Positions 30,048-38,176 of a DNA stretch of 64,000 nucleotides are shown one piece after another. The stretch lies in the NCBI RefSeq assembly GCF_029227915.1, contig NC_079876.1, positions 33,897,828-33,961,827 on the forward strand. Reading direction: 5' to 3'. Made by a program: the position numbers and the translations under genes. This DNA comes from Hydractinia symbiolongicarpus (Eukaryota > Cnidaria > Hydrozoa > Anthoathecata > Hydractiniidae). Position 1 is the first letter of the stretch. Each line of letters begins with the position of its first letter. The notes under the pieces were generated by a model, which was not told the origin of the DNA, did no database searches, and was given only the letters and a program-made list of their open reading frames with translations.

Positions 30048-30398
30048 TTAGCGCCACATAATGTCATAACTGAAGAATTGATTTTCATGATTCTTTTGAG
30101 ATTGCTTGAGACCATTTGATCTGACAAAGGCATCACCCTTCCAACCATAATCCTTCAATTCATCACAAAGTTTTGCAGGCAACCATGTCTTATATTTATT
30201 TCCCATTCTATCTTGAACCTCCGCATACATAGATTTTTCAGAAAGAGCACCGGGTCTTGATATTTCCATCTCTTTCACATATTTAACAAGGTAAATATCG
30301 TTTTTAGGCAGCTCTCTCCACTTTATGATTGGAGTAACTTGTTCTATGTTTTGTTCAAATTCTTCAACTGTTGGAAAAGCCATTGTGTTTATATTCAC
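30048..30398 (-). CDS. Small protein of unknown function, 116 aa
   Basis: Intact reading frame at the left end of the element, transcribed towards the TIR. I do not recognise a catalytic motif. The protein is mixed charged and hydrophobic, with a central segment (about residues 30-80) that alternates beta-type stretches and a conserved-looking WLP. That is compatible with a small OB-like nucleic-acid binder, but this is only a guess. It ends in DIMWR, and a short match to this end occurs near 38834. A second methionine at residue 6 could be the true start. Upstream on the minus strand there are two TATAAAG/TATAAAGAG-like boxes (30409-30427), and hairpin H1 follows the stop. Confidence 0.7.
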   Translation of the reverse strand: MNINTMAFPTVEEFEQNIEQVTPIIKWRELPKNDIYLVKYVKEMEISRPGALSEKSMYAEVQDRMGNKYKTWLPAKLCDELKDYGWKGDAFVRSNGLKQSQKNHENQFFSYDIMWR

Positions 30399-30408
30399 GA
30401 TTACATCT

Positions 30409-30427
30409 CTTTATACCACTTTATAGA
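30409..30427 (-). promoter_or_regulatory. TATA-like promoter of the 116-aa gene
   Basis: Read on the minus strand the segment gives TATAAAG then TATAAAGAG about 10-30 nt upstream of the start codon. The doubled box is visible directly; promoter function is inferred from position. Confidence 0.4.
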
Positions 30428-30637
30428 TTCTATCGGAAAGCAGTTTTTGTTATCTACCATCTGTCAATCAAACGCTTATAACAATAGGATTTTACATATT
30501 TTACATACCAGAAAGTTGTTTACATAAGAAAAAAGTTAAAACGAAAGTAGCCGTTGCTAAGGATATTTGGTATGTAAGGAATGCATTGTTTCTCTATTGT
30601 TATTCTGGCTTGATTGACATTTAATTGACGTCATTCT

Positions 30638-31807
30638 TTATCTAAACAAATACCATATGAAATAACCTGTTGTCATAACAATCACAAGAGCGATCTTCTC
30701 ATCTTCGTGTGTAGGAGGAGTATCTTTGTGGTAAGGTGCAGTAATGTGTTTATCTGTAGTATCCACGTGGTGTACGGTGATGTGTTTATCAGGATGATCG
30801 GGTGTTACAGGCTTCTTTTTAGTTATCTTATGCGATTCGGTAACATTGACCTTTCGATTGATACCAATGGTAAGATCTTCACCCGATATCAAAATCTTGT
30901 TGTTGTAACCTACCACCCCTGTCTTAATTCTGAGATTCATGTCACTAGGTAACATATAAATACCTTGTCCAACCGAATAATCAACCTTACTTGAAGCGTA
31001 GTTTAACGTATCCTGATAACGTTTAATGTCCTCCTGAATATCAACCCTACGGTTAACAATGTCTTCAAGGTTATTCATAAAAACTCTTTGGGCGGTCAGA
31101 GCACTTGAATCATTACCAAGGATGGAGGAGCGTGCCGAGGCCTGAGAACTAAGAACAAGATAGGCATAGGCCCTAACACTGCTTGAGATCTTCACAAGGC
31201 CCGTTTTTGTAAATCCATCGGATTTTTCCACAATCCACCGCGTAATGGAGTCGTTAGTGAAATAACTCAACCCGGGAGTTGGATAGTCTTTACGTCTTTT
31301 TTGATATGAAGTAAAAAAGTACTGACCTCTGTATTTCATGGGGTTGGAATCAACATCATACTCACCACAGATTTTTAGAAATTCCTCATTTGAATAAGGA
31401 TTATCATATTGATTAAAACTATCCTCAAATGGTAGAGGTGTCTGTAGGCGCTTAATGATTCGTCTAATGTGATAATACACATGAAAACGATATATTGACC
31501 TGACCATAGATCTACCATCCTTCAGGTGTTCGGAACTTACCCCACAGGCACTTGAAGCACACCAAGTGGCGAAATTTAGCTGGGTTTGCCATAGTCTAAA
31601 AGGTTGATCATTCCAAATTCTCATACGTTGCGCGTTATGACTAAGTTCATAATTGGTAAAAATATTAGGAAAGGAAGCGGGGAAAGAGCCACTTTCAGAC
31701 ACAATAATGGCCTGTTTGTACAGATCCCTAGCGCCCAATATTTGAAGATCCCGCCCTCCATTTGGCTTATATGCCGCATTCGGATTATATCTGAAAATAT
31801 CATCCAT
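30638..31807 (-). CDS. Polinton 389-aa protein with C-terminal membrane anchor, function unknown
   Basis: Long intact minus-strand frame, divergent from the capsid genes, with only 38 bp between the two start codons. The first ~300 residues look like a soluble domain rich in Tyr, Arg and Ser, containing a conserved-looking stretch around GLSYFTNDSITRW. From about residue 318 the chain becomes Lys/His/Thr-rich and low in complexity (DKHIT repeated). It finishes with a hydrophobic segment (residues 372-389) that can act as a tail anchor. I regard it as one of the recurrent, uncharacterised animal Polinton proteins, plausibly virion- or membrane-associated. There is no protease or nuclease signature. 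Confidence 0.75.
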   Translation of the reverse strand: MDDIFRYNPNAAYKPNGGRDLQILGARDLYKQAIIVSESGSFPASFPNIFTNYELSHNAQRMRIWNDQPFRLWQTQLNFATWCASSACGVSSEHLKDGRSMVRSIYRFHVYYHIRRIIKRLQTPLPFEDSFNQYDNPYSNEEFLKICGEYDVDSNPMKYRGQYFFTSYQKRRKDYPTPGLSYFTNDSITRWIVEKSDGFTKTGLVKISSSVRAYAYLVLSSQASARSSILGNDSSALTAQRVFMNNLEDIVNRRVDIQEDIKRYQDTLNYASSKVDYSVGQGIYMLPSDMNLRIKTGVVGYNNKILISGEDLTIGINRKVNVTESHKITKKKPVTPDHPDKHITVHHVDTTDKHITAPYHKDTPPTHEDEKIALVIVMTTGYFIWYLFR

Positions 31808-31814
31808 TCTTTGA

Positions 31815-31845
31815 TTTAAATATATTCACAATCTCTAATATAATA
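31815..31845. promoter_or_regulatory. Divergent promoter region, 389-aa gene / capsid operon
   Basis: AT-rich 38-bp gap between two start codons holding TTTAAATATATTC and CTAATATAATA (31835-31845), the latter abutting the minor capsid ATG. The same CTAATATAATA occurs at 37653-37663, 3 nt before the start codon of another plus-strand gene. A shared late-type initiator is a reasonable inference. Confidence 0.5.
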
Positions 31846-32409
31846 ATGTATATCACAATAAAGGACGTAAATAGCGAGAAGAAAATCTATTTGTATCAAC
31901 CGATAGACAACTCACATGGTACAAAGGAGGTTGCGATCGTGGAGACGTTTTCAGATAATGTCACATATGTAGCTACAGCTCCAATAGATATACCCTTGGC
32001 CGATGGAGTTACCACGGTTAGGTTACAACAGGGTCAGCACTACACGGGTAGGGAGTTGAATTCAATCGTGAGAGGTGATGTAAAATCAACACAACTAGCT
32101 AGAAACTCTAAGTTGAGTAAAATATTCAATATGGAGGGTGTAACGGAACTACATTTTAATCTTAATGAATTGGATAACTCTTTAAATCTTAAAGATGGTG
32201 AATATAGCAACAACCTGATGACATATCATATATCCGAGTATGGTGGTGATTTTACATATATTGAACCGAAAAATCCGCAATAAAGGAAACTAAAGAAAGG
32301 TTTACTTCAATCACTTACCATGAGAGTCACAGGTCAGGATGGTAAGGTGTTATGGGGTGGTATGAAGACAACAGTTACCATTCACATAAGAGATACGGCG
32401 TACAGATGA
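31846..32409 (+). pseudogene. Minor capsid (penton-like) protein gene with one in-frame stop
   Basis: The frame opens at 31846, just after the CTAATATAATA element, and runs 145 codons to a TAA at 32281-32283. It then continues in the same frame for 41 more codons, to a TGA at 32407-32409. The continuation is not random: it is beta-rich and ends in a VTIHIR-type strand, as expected for the close of a jelly-roll. Position directly upstream of the major capsid gene, size (about 186 aa overall) and beta-rich composition fit the Polinton minor capsid/penton protein. The identification rests on context and family resemblance, not on a catalytic motif. Either this copy is broken by a nonsense mutation or the stop is read through; the first is simpler. 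Confidence 0.65.
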
Positions 32410-32464
32410 TACCGTAGCATTAACCGAATTAAAGTAAAATAAAATAAAAGTAATATGGAATAGC

Positions 32465-33784
32465 ATGGAATACGGGAAAAAGTTAAACCCAGAACGTTCA
32501 CTTAGGATCGCACATGGCGTAAAAGGAACGCATCAAAAAGTAATTGTCACTCACAACCCAAGTGAGATTGATCAGAACCAGTTACTCCTGATTAGGTTCC
32601 CTAATTTAGGTAACGATGATGTCATTGTTCCTGGTACTTCGAAAATAAGTTTCGACGTTGAACTCAAGTCAAAAGTCGACACGAAGAGAACATTGGTCTC
32701 TAACATAGGGAGGGCAATTGTTAAAAAGCTAGCTATCAAGTTCGAGGGTACCGAGATTCTGAGCATTGATGACTTTGATCTTTTCGGGTGCTACAGAGAT
32801 TTATGGTTAACCAAGTCAGAAAAAAGAAATGCAATAAGACAAGGTATCATCTGTGATGAAGGGTGTACAGAAAACTGTATGAAACTGAGAGTTGGAGCCG
32901 CGGATAAAGACGCATCAGAGGTAGCGGACAAAGCTATTTATGATGCATACAAAAACAAGTTCACCATACCACTAGATTTTGAAATGTTAGATAGCACGAT
33001 CCCATATTATCAGGCTGGATTAGGTAATAGGCTGTGTTATGAGATAACATTCAACAATTATGACAGGGTAGTATTATCAACACCAACCAAACCTTCCGGT
33101 GCCACATCGGCACCCGCGCCGGATGCTAAATACAAAATCTCCAACATATCTCTCGAATATGAGATTGTGACACAACCCACACTCGCCAGATTCATTTCAA
33201 ATGAATACCAAAACATGGCCGTACTCTATGACAGATTTCTGAGACATAGACAAATTAGGGTGGATAAGTCGGACACAACGTGGAATTGGTCATTCAATAC
33301 ACCGTGCAAGTCCCTGAAGGGTATATTGGTTCTGTTTGAGGAAGAGAAAGCTTACAAACGAGATACCGGTAGGTTCTACAATCCTAAGATCAAAAAGGTA
33401 TCCGCCATAGTTGAGGGTAAGCCTAACCAACTTTTCGCTCAGGGGATGCAACCGTTTGAGCATTATGGTTAAATATGCAAGTATTTCGCAGAGGGCAAGC
33501 AAAAGGACAGCAACGCCGGTGAAATACAGAAACATCTGCAACTACATGATGTGAAGGTCGCGGACTACCTAACCACGAAATATGCTCTATGGCTGGATTT
33601 CAGAACCATAGATGAAAACTCACTGCACGGGACCGGCCGACGGATTGAAAATGCGAGCGAGGGGATCACACTGCAAGTTGAAAAGACGGGCGAAACCGCG
33701 GGATCCTTAAACGCCTACATATATCTAATCATGGATGCTCAATTAAATATTCAAAACGGTGAAATTATGGATGTACTATATTAA
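32465..33784 (+). pseudogene. Major capsid protein gene (double jelly-roll type) with one in-frame stop
   Basis: Reading starts at 32465 and meets TAA at codon 336 (33470-33472). It resumes in exactly the same frame, with no other stop, to TAA at 33782-33784, for a span of 438 sense codons. The part after the stop keeps the family's character (DYLTTKYALWLDFRTIDE near 33560-33610, then an AYIYLIMDAQ strand near 33715), so it belongs to the same protein. Length suits compact Polinton major capsid proteins, which form the pseudo-hexameric capsomers of the predicted virion. The packaging ATPase begins 1 nt after the final stop. With the stop in place, only the N-terminal three quarters would be made, which should abolish assembly. 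Confidence 0.8.
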
Positions 33785-33785
33785 G

Positions 33786-34382
33786 ATGGACTACATGAAA
33801 GATCCTCACACGGCACTATTCGTCGGTCCAACGGGCTGCGGAAAATCCAAACGCGTAGTAACACTGCTGGAGAGTGAATACTTTGATCACTTTGATTTCA
33901 TTGTGATTATATGTCCAACATTAAGATGGAACAAGACATATATGGGGAGTAACTGGTTCTGGAGGGATAGATATGTGATTCTAATTGAGCCAAGAGGTAT
34001 GTTGTATGAATGGATTCAAAAGATGACGGATTTCTGTGCCGGATACAAAACATTATTCCTGATCGATGACATCATCGCGGATGAGAAACTGGACAAAAAG
34101 AGGCAACCACTGCTGGAGCTGGCCATCAGCGGTCGGCATCGAAACCACTCCATGTGGCTACTCACACAATCATACACCGCGATACCGAAGAACTTACGAA
34201 GGCAGGCAAAAATGTTATATGTGTGGTATCCGAAGGACAGGGATGATCTCGCAACCATCCACAAAGAGAATGATGTCATTGAATCGTCGGAGATCCGGAA
34301 GGTCAAGGAAAGGCTGAAAGATGGCAAATATACACATTTAGTCATGAGGATGGAATCTCCACGAACTCACGTGATTTGCTAG
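33786..34382 (+). CDS. A32/FtsK-HerA-type genome packaging ATPase
   Basis: Encodes 198 aa from the ATG at 33786. This start is preferred over an upstream in-frame ATG at 33759 because it follows the capsid stop by 1 nt, and the upstream nine codons overlap the capsid gene. Walker A GPTGCGKS is at residues 14-21 and Walker B TLFLIDD at 89-95. A sensor-like LLTQS follows, as in poxvirus A32-like packaging ATPases. The enzyme is expected to pump element DNA into preformed capsids at a portal vertex. It is intact, in contrast to the two capsid genes before it, and is followed 12 nt after its stop by hairpin H2. Confidence 0.9.
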   Translation: MDYMKDPHTALFVGPTGCGKSKRVVTLLESEYFDHFDFIVIICPTLRWNKTYMGSNWFWRDRYVILIEPRGMLYEWIQKMTDFCAGYKTLFLIDDIIADEKLDKKRQPLLELAISGRHRNHSMWLLTQSYTAIPKNLRRQAKMLYVWYPKDRDDLATIHKENDVIESSEIRKVKERLKDGKYTHLVMRMESPRTHVIC

Positions 34383-34394
34383 AATGGGCATTTT

Positions 34395-34417
34395 TTGTTA
34401 CAAGACTCTTGTAACAA
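34395..34417 (+). terminator. Gene-end hairpin H2 after the packaging ATPase
   Basis: Perfect 10-bp stem TTGTTACAAG / CTTGTAACAA with a 3-nt loop, preceded by GGGCATTTTT. It starts 12 nt after the ATPase stop codon. The same GGGyATTTTTTGTTAC lead-in and stem recur at H4 and H5. Likely a transcript 3'-end signal, inferred from placement. Confidence 0.65.
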
Positions 34418-34453
34418 ATCTATAGGAAAACTACAGTACTATCCTACAATACC

Positions 34454-35068
34454 ATGATAGAATATATAAATTTCATATTACTGGTGACAGCCGTGGCGCT
34501 ATTGCTGGTATTGGTTAGTTTTTGCCTTTTTTGTATTAAAAAATACCTATCGCTATTGAAAATGGCTGAAACAGCAATTGACAACCTAATTTTTATCGAT
34601 GAACGGGATGACCAGGATGATGGGAAGAGACAGAAATTGCTCGAGTGCGTGCTGACCGGAAATAGTATCCTGTATCTGGGGAAGATGTATACGGAGGCGG
34701 GGATCCATAAGCTCGGGAATAATGAGGTGGATAAACTTTTCGCCATATACGAGGCTAAACTGTCTGGTCAAATGGTAAAGTCTTTGGGACAGTCAATAAT
34801 CCACATGTACTCCATGGGCGCCTGTACAGCTCTCGGTATAAAAAATCAAAAACCTCTGAGTGATGACCTGGAGAATGATCCATTCCTAAACTCGGCACTC
34901 CAAAGGTTCACATGTGATCTATATTATAAGTTCGGATCACTACTATCACCAATCAGTGTAGGTTTAATAACAGGTAGGCATTATATCGCGGGAAAAAATT
35001 TAAACAATATCGATACGGATACTAAAGATGTCGGATACTCCAGTTCAGGTGACAACGAAGAACCCTAA
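34454..35068 (+). CDS. Polinton 204-aa membrane protein, function unknown
   Basis: First gene of the second plus-strand block, 36 nt after hairpin H2. An N-terminal hydrophobic segment (about residues 7-29) is followed by Lys and would serve as a signal anchor. The rest is soluble, with a distinctive central region (HMYSMGACTALGI near residues 117-129, then DPFLNSALQRF and LSPISVGLITGRHY). I recognise this as a recurrent uncharacterised Polinton protein but know no function. The last 41 nt overlap the start of the next gene in another reading frame, suggesting a compact polycistronic arrangement. Confidence 0.75.
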   Translation: MIEYINFILLVTAVALLLVLVSFCLFCIKKYLSLLKMAETAIDNLIFIDERDDQDDGKRQKLLECVLTGNSILYLGKMYTEAGIHKLGNNEVDKLFAIYEAKLSGQMVKSLGQSIIHMYSMGACTALGIKNQKPLSDDLENDPFLNSALQRFTCDLYYKFGSLLSPISVGLITGRHYIAGKNLNNIDTDTKDVGYSSSGDNEEP

Positions 35069-35419
35069 AAAGGTTGAGGCCGGTAAGAGGCTGGCTGAAT
35101 TCAATCGTAAAAATAGGGAAGAATATAAAAGATTGCTCATGGCACAGACGGAGGTACAGTCAGCACCTCAGACACAAACCCGGCCGGCACCTCAGACACA
35201 CCTAAGGATATGGTCATCGAGGATTCCGTGACAGATGGCCCCAAACACGGCGGAGTGAACTACACAATAATGGGTGGTGGTGGGGTGATAGTACTTGTCT
35301 TAATTGGTGCTTATTTCGTCTATAAAAATAAGGACAAAAATATTAAGGTGAAGGGTACCCCACCAAGTAACTCAGGTAATAAAAAAACTATGAGAATAAG
35401 TAAGCTTGAAATGGAATAA
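35028..35419 (+). pseudogene. Small single-pass membrane protein gene, split by a frameshift
   Basis: Two overlapping frames look like halves of one protein. The first (35028-35231) begins MSDTPVQVTTKNPKKVEAG and is basic and helical (AGKRLAEFNRKNREEYKR). It then runs into a Pro/Thr-rich stretch and stops. The second (open from 35129, first ATG 35210, stop 35417-35419) supplies the acidic linker, a transmembrane helix (GGGGVIVLVLIGAYFVY) and a basic tail. The change of frame must fall between 35129 and 35229. A 14-bp direct repeat (35163-35176 and 35187-35200) lies in that window, but its 24-bp offset does not itself shift the frame. A programmed frameshift or two separate genes remain possible. 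Confidence 0.55.
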
Positions 35420-35463
35420 AGGGATAATATCGCGATACTATAATCTTGAAGTAAATATAAGAC

Positions 35464-35691
35464 ATGGATAAGAAAAGTATAGTCAACGATATTTATAAAG
35501 CATCGGTCGTATGCGTTTTCGCTGTAGGCTATTCAATGCTCGGGAAAAAGGTATTAAAAATGACACCACCCTCAATTCAGAAGTTTGACCTGGAAGATAC
35601 CGGAAAGCTTGTAGCCATAGTCGCCGCAAGTGAAATGACAAGAGAATATCTAGTTAAGCAAAAAATTATACCTGAAACTATAAATATATAA
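35464..35691 (+). CDS. Small Polinton membrane protein, 75 aa
   Basis: Short intact gene. A hydrophobic helix lies at about residues 10-31 (centred on VVCVFAVGYSMLG). A second, more amphipathic stretch at about 46-56 (TGKLVAIVAAS) follows the segment PPSIQKFDLED. The pattern recurs among animal Polintons as far as I recall, but its role is unknown. The stop codon TAA shares its last base with the ATG of the following small gene, indicating tight linkage. Confidence 0.7.
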   Translation: MDKKSIVNDIYKASVVCVFAVGYSMLGKKVLKMTPPSIQKFDLEDTGKLVAIVAASEMTREYLVKQKIIPETINI

Positions 35692-35834
35692 TGTTGCGAA
35701 TACTGGAATGGTTGGTCTGGGTTTTATGCCAGCGCAAGAAAGTTGAGAGGATTTTACCCAAGGTGGAATACATCGATACCGAGGTCATAGACGACTCTGA
35801 TGTCATAGACTCCGAGGCTATCGTATTAAAATAA
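35691..35834 (+). CDS. 47-aa small protein overlapping the previous stop (TAATG)
   Basis: Starts at the ATG formed with the preceding gene's stop codon and runs 47 codons to TAA at 35832-35834. The N-terminal 13 residues are hydrophobic and Trp-rich (LEWLVWVL). A basic patch (QRKKVER) follows, then an acidic tail with repeated VID. The strict spacing to its neighbours and the ordered composition argue for a real small membrane-associated protein. No function is recognised. Confidence 0.5.
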   Translation: MLRILEWLVWVLCQRKKVERILPKVEYIDTEVIDDSDVIDSEAIVLK

Positions 35835-35864
35835 CGCCACTATATTATACCGGATTATATAAAC

Positions 35865-36290
35865 ATGGCTTCAATTGCAATGATGTTGGGAGGTGCCTTT
35901 GCGAACGCTTTGGCCTTCACCGGATCAAGCTACCTCTTTTCAAGTTTATCAAAGGATAGGATAGATAAGGAACGGAAGCGGCATGATCTAGCCATAGAAC
36001 AACTGCAGAAGGCTCAGGTTATATGGCAACGTAAAAGACAAGAGAGGGTTGACTTTATCAACAAGCAGCTCAGACTTGAGAAGAAGGCCGAGGGTAAATT
36101 CACGGAGCTGGATGACGCGATGCGGGAATATAAAAAAGTATTTGGAGGATCACCTCTCACAGATATTCCGCGCAGGCCCGTATTGAGCGACTTTTATACA
36201 CCCAGCAATGGCCAGCATGAACGGGAATTGGCATTTATCGCGCTAAGCATGATCGGTGTCGGGGGTGCCGTGTGGTATTTCGAAAAATAG
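35865..36290 (+). CDS. Polinton 141-aa protein with terminal hydrophobic segments
   Basis: Residues 1-27 are hydrophobic and Ala/Gly-rich. A long charged helix follows (about 30-85, rich in Lys, Arg, Glu and Gln), then a DFYTPSNGQ segment. A C-terminal hydrophobic helix (about 120-139, centred on FIALSMIGVGGAVWYF) closes the protein. This architecture recurs in animal Polintons, but no biochemical role is established to my knowledge; a virion membrane or scaffold component is plausible. It is the last gene of the plus-strand block and converges on the 426-aa gene, with hairpin H3 in the 54-bp gap. Confidence 0.75.
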   Translation: MASIAMMLGGAFANALAFTGSSYLFSSLSKDRIDKERKRHDLAIEQLQKAQVIWQRKRQERVDFINKQLRLEKKAEGKFTELDDAMREYKKVFGGSPLTDIPRRPVLSDFYTPSNGQHERELAFIALSMIGVGGAVWYFEK

Positions 36291-36307
36291 TACTATGCCG
36301 CGGGTAT

Positions 36308-36332
36308 TATGTTACATGACACATGTAACATA
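36308..36332. terminator. Bidirectional gene-end hairpin H3
   Basis: Perfect 11-bp stem TATGTTACATG / CATGTAACATA with loop ACA. It sits between two convergent genes, 17 nt after the plus-strand stop and 12 nt beyond the minus-strand stop. The GTTAC/GTAAC core is shared with H1, H2, H4, H5 and H6. One symmetrical signal could serve both transcripts. Confidence 0.65.
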
Positions 36333-36344
36333 TATTCGGAATAG

Positions 36345-37625
36345 CTAACGCTTTGTCACCATGTAGGTGTATATCAGACCTCCGATTCCAACTATCAAAG
36401 CCCACAGGTTTTGACTCAACCAACCGACGGCTTCCTTTGCTCTATTTAGGATCCATGATACGATGGATCCAATTATACCGGGCAGTGATGCGGCTGCGGC
36501 ACCGGCTAATCTACCCAGGAGAGATCCCAGCGCGTTCAGCTTGTTCTTTATCCATTCCCTCGCACCACCTTCGGTTTTTTCATGATTTTTTGTATTACCG
36601 GTGGATGACCCCCCACCCCCTGGTGTCAAAGTTTCAACTAGAAGGCCGATAACCATACCAAATGCCGTTAGTACACTGACGATGGTGATACCCTGCTCAC
36701 GGAATAGCGTTCGTATCTTTTCACCCAATGTAGTTTCTTTGTCAAGTACTTTGGTAATCGTCTCCCTGATGCTTTTTATTTGACTGTTAAGTTTACCTTT
36801 GAGAATATCGATAATCTCTTGCCGGCCTTTCAACTCATTTTGCAAACCTTTCAACCTTTCTTTCGCTTCATTTTGTTGTTCCTCGGTCATATTTGGTGTG
36901 TTTTCCATCTCTTCCAACTTGTTTTTTTCTCTGTCAATATGCTGTTCGAGCTGAACTTTTTTTGCAACTTCATCCTGAAGACTTCCTCTTATGTTTCTCA
37001 ATGATCTATCCAATCCTAGCAATTCACGCATAGGATATTCAAATAGATCACCGGTCTGGGTTGCTTCATGGTCTACAGATTGTTGTTTGACCAATGAAAT
37101 TAAATCTTCCGCACTGTTCACAACATCTCCAGACATGGTTTCTAATTCTATATCGGTCGCATTCTCTATTTTATCCGGTGACGGTAGTCTCTCTTCTATT
37201 TTGTTTAGCCTAGCGGCCTGTCGGGGGGTTATACTACCTTTCGGTATATCGAACCCCAAACCGCGCAGCCTTTTCTTGCCCAATAGATCTGCAATGGTAC
37301 CGGTAGACCTTAGAGATCCACCATTTGTCAGAGGTCTGTTATCACCCTTGTAGTATAATTCACGACCACGAGACTCAAACAGATTGGTATGTATTACGCT
37401 CGGGTTCTCGTTTGGATATATAGTTAGTAGCTTCTCATAGAGCGATTTAACCAGCTCACTGGTAACTCTGGAGCGCAAAGAGGTTTCTCCACCGAATGAT
37501 GTCTCCTCATCGGCAGTATGTATCTGTACTCGTGTGCGTTCCCTCGGTACCAGAGGTGTGGAGTCATCGGTACCCTCGTCGGGTAGGTCGTGGTCACCAA
37601 ACGGATCAATATCAATGTCCGCCAT
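36345..37625 (-). CDS. Polinton 426-aa coiled-coil membrane protein
   Basis: Intact minus-strand gene. The N-terminal ~55 residues are acidic and disordered. Residues 60-200 form a probable globular region that includes GDNRPLT and ELLGLDRSLRNIRG. Residues 205-300 are strongly heptad-like and highly charged (coiled coil). Hydrophobic segments follow at about 313-331, 376-393 and 404-423, with a Gly-rich linker between the first two. The LFREQGITIVSVLTAFGM stretch is characteristic of a recurrent animal Polinton protein of unknown function. The architecture suggests a membrane-remodelling, fusion-like or scaffold role, but nothing here proves one. Its start is 41 bp from the divergent 161-aa gene. 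Confidence 0.8.
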   Translation of the reverse strand: MADIDIDPFGDHDLPDEGTDDSTPLVPRERTRVQIHTADEETSFGGETSLRSRVTSELVKSLYEKLLTIYPNENPSVIHTNLFESRGRELYYKGDNRPLTNGGSLRSTGTIADLLGKKRLRGLGFDIPKGSITPRQAARLNKIEERLPSPDKIENATDIELETMSGDVVNSAEDLISLVKQQSVDHEATQTGDLFEYPMRELLGLDRSLRNIRGSLQDEVAKKVQLEQHIDREKNKLEEMENTPNMTEEQQNEAKERLKGLQNELKGRQEIIDILKGKLNSQIKSIRETITKVLDKETTLGEKIRTLFREQGITIVSVLTAFGMVIGLLVETLTPGGGGSSTGNTKNHEKTEGGAREWIKNKLNALGSLLGRLAGAAAASLPGIIGSIVSWILNRAKEAVGWLSQNLWALIVGIGGLIYTYMVTKR

Positions 37626-37628
37626 TAT

Positions 37629-37663
37629 TTTATTTAAAGGATAGTTTTTTTCCTAATATAATA
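37629..37663. promoter_or_regulatory. Divergent promoter with CTAATATAATA element
   Basis: The 41-bp gap between divergent start codons holds TTTATTTAAAGG, a T-tract and CTAATATAATA (37653-37663). The last is identical to the element abutting the minor capsid start at 31835-31845. Promoter function is inferred from this repetition and position. Confidence 0.5.
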
Positions 37664-37666
37664 GAA

Positions 37667-38152
37667 ATGGCAGAGAGTTCTAGTACCAGAGAAGAAACTT
37701 TTAAAACGGATATATCCAATTCCCAACTTGAGGAGCTGGTGAAATTACGAGGCAAGTTCCAAGACAGGACACACGAACACGGAGGATCTCTGATCATATG
37801 GTCGATTCTGGAGGGATTATCCGGAACCGCAGCAATTACCGGCTCGATAGCGACCGCGGTGACCATTATTAGAAATTTGGGCGGTACCCATGGAAATTAC
37901 ATGTGGAATTCGGGTATGTGTCTATTGGGCTCGGCTTCCTATGCGGTTACCGCCCAATATGTTAGGACATATCGGGAGAAACTTATCAAATTAAGAGCCG
38001 CATATCGCGTTGTACAAAATGCCATCGATGTTTTCGATAAAACGCTACTCTGGCACACTCGGATCTGTAGAGCCGATTTTGAGAATTTGTGTGATACGTA
38101 TCATAGAACTCTCAAGGATCTGGATAAACTGGATATAGGTTATTTAGAGTAA
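37667..38152 (+). CDS. Two-helix membrane protein A, 161 aa (paralogue of the next gene)
   Basis: The start is placed at the ATG at 37667, right after the shared promoter element; the upstream open frame overlaps the coding part of the divergent gene. Hydrophobic helices at about 41-69 and 79-97 are flanked by an N-terminal helical segment with NSQLEELVKLR. A C-terminal helical region has the pattern YREKLIKL...AIDVFDKTL. The next gene shows NSQLGELRKLR and YRSKLDKV...AIAVFENSV at equivalent places, so the pair arose by tandem duplication. Function unknown; a membrane role in entry, exit or virion structure is possible. Confidence 0.7.
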   Translation: MAESSSTREETFKTDISNSQLEELVKLRGKFQDRTHEHGGSLIIWSILEGLSGTAAITGSIATAVTIIRNLGGTHGNYMWNSGMCLLGSASYAVTAQYVRTYREKLIKLRAAYRVVQNAIDVFDKTLLWHTRICRADFENLCDTYHRTLKDLDKLDIGYLE

Positions 38153-38176
38153 AGTTTTTTTCTTTGTAGTAACCAA

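Noticed and set aside
29877-30119. 80-codon plus-strand frame across the left TIR
   Set aside because: Proline-rich only because of the C-rich tract; it overlaps the real 116-aa gene on the other strand and has no counterpart at the right TIR.
30626-30633. Perfect TGACGTCA (CRE/ATF-type) octamer between the 389-aa and 116-aa genes
   Set aside because: A single 8-bp match in 16 kb is not far from chance expectation and it is not repeated near other promoters.
32281-33472. Reassigned TAA codon as an explanation for the stops in both capsid genes
   Set aside because: Other genes of the element, including the polymerase, the 75-aa gene and the major capsid gene itself, end in TAA at sensible places, so TAA is a normal stop here.
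37496-37666. Upstream extension of the 161-aa membrane protein
   Set aside because: It overlaps the divergent 426-aa gene and crosses the shared promoter; the ATG at 37667 follows the CTAATATAATA element.
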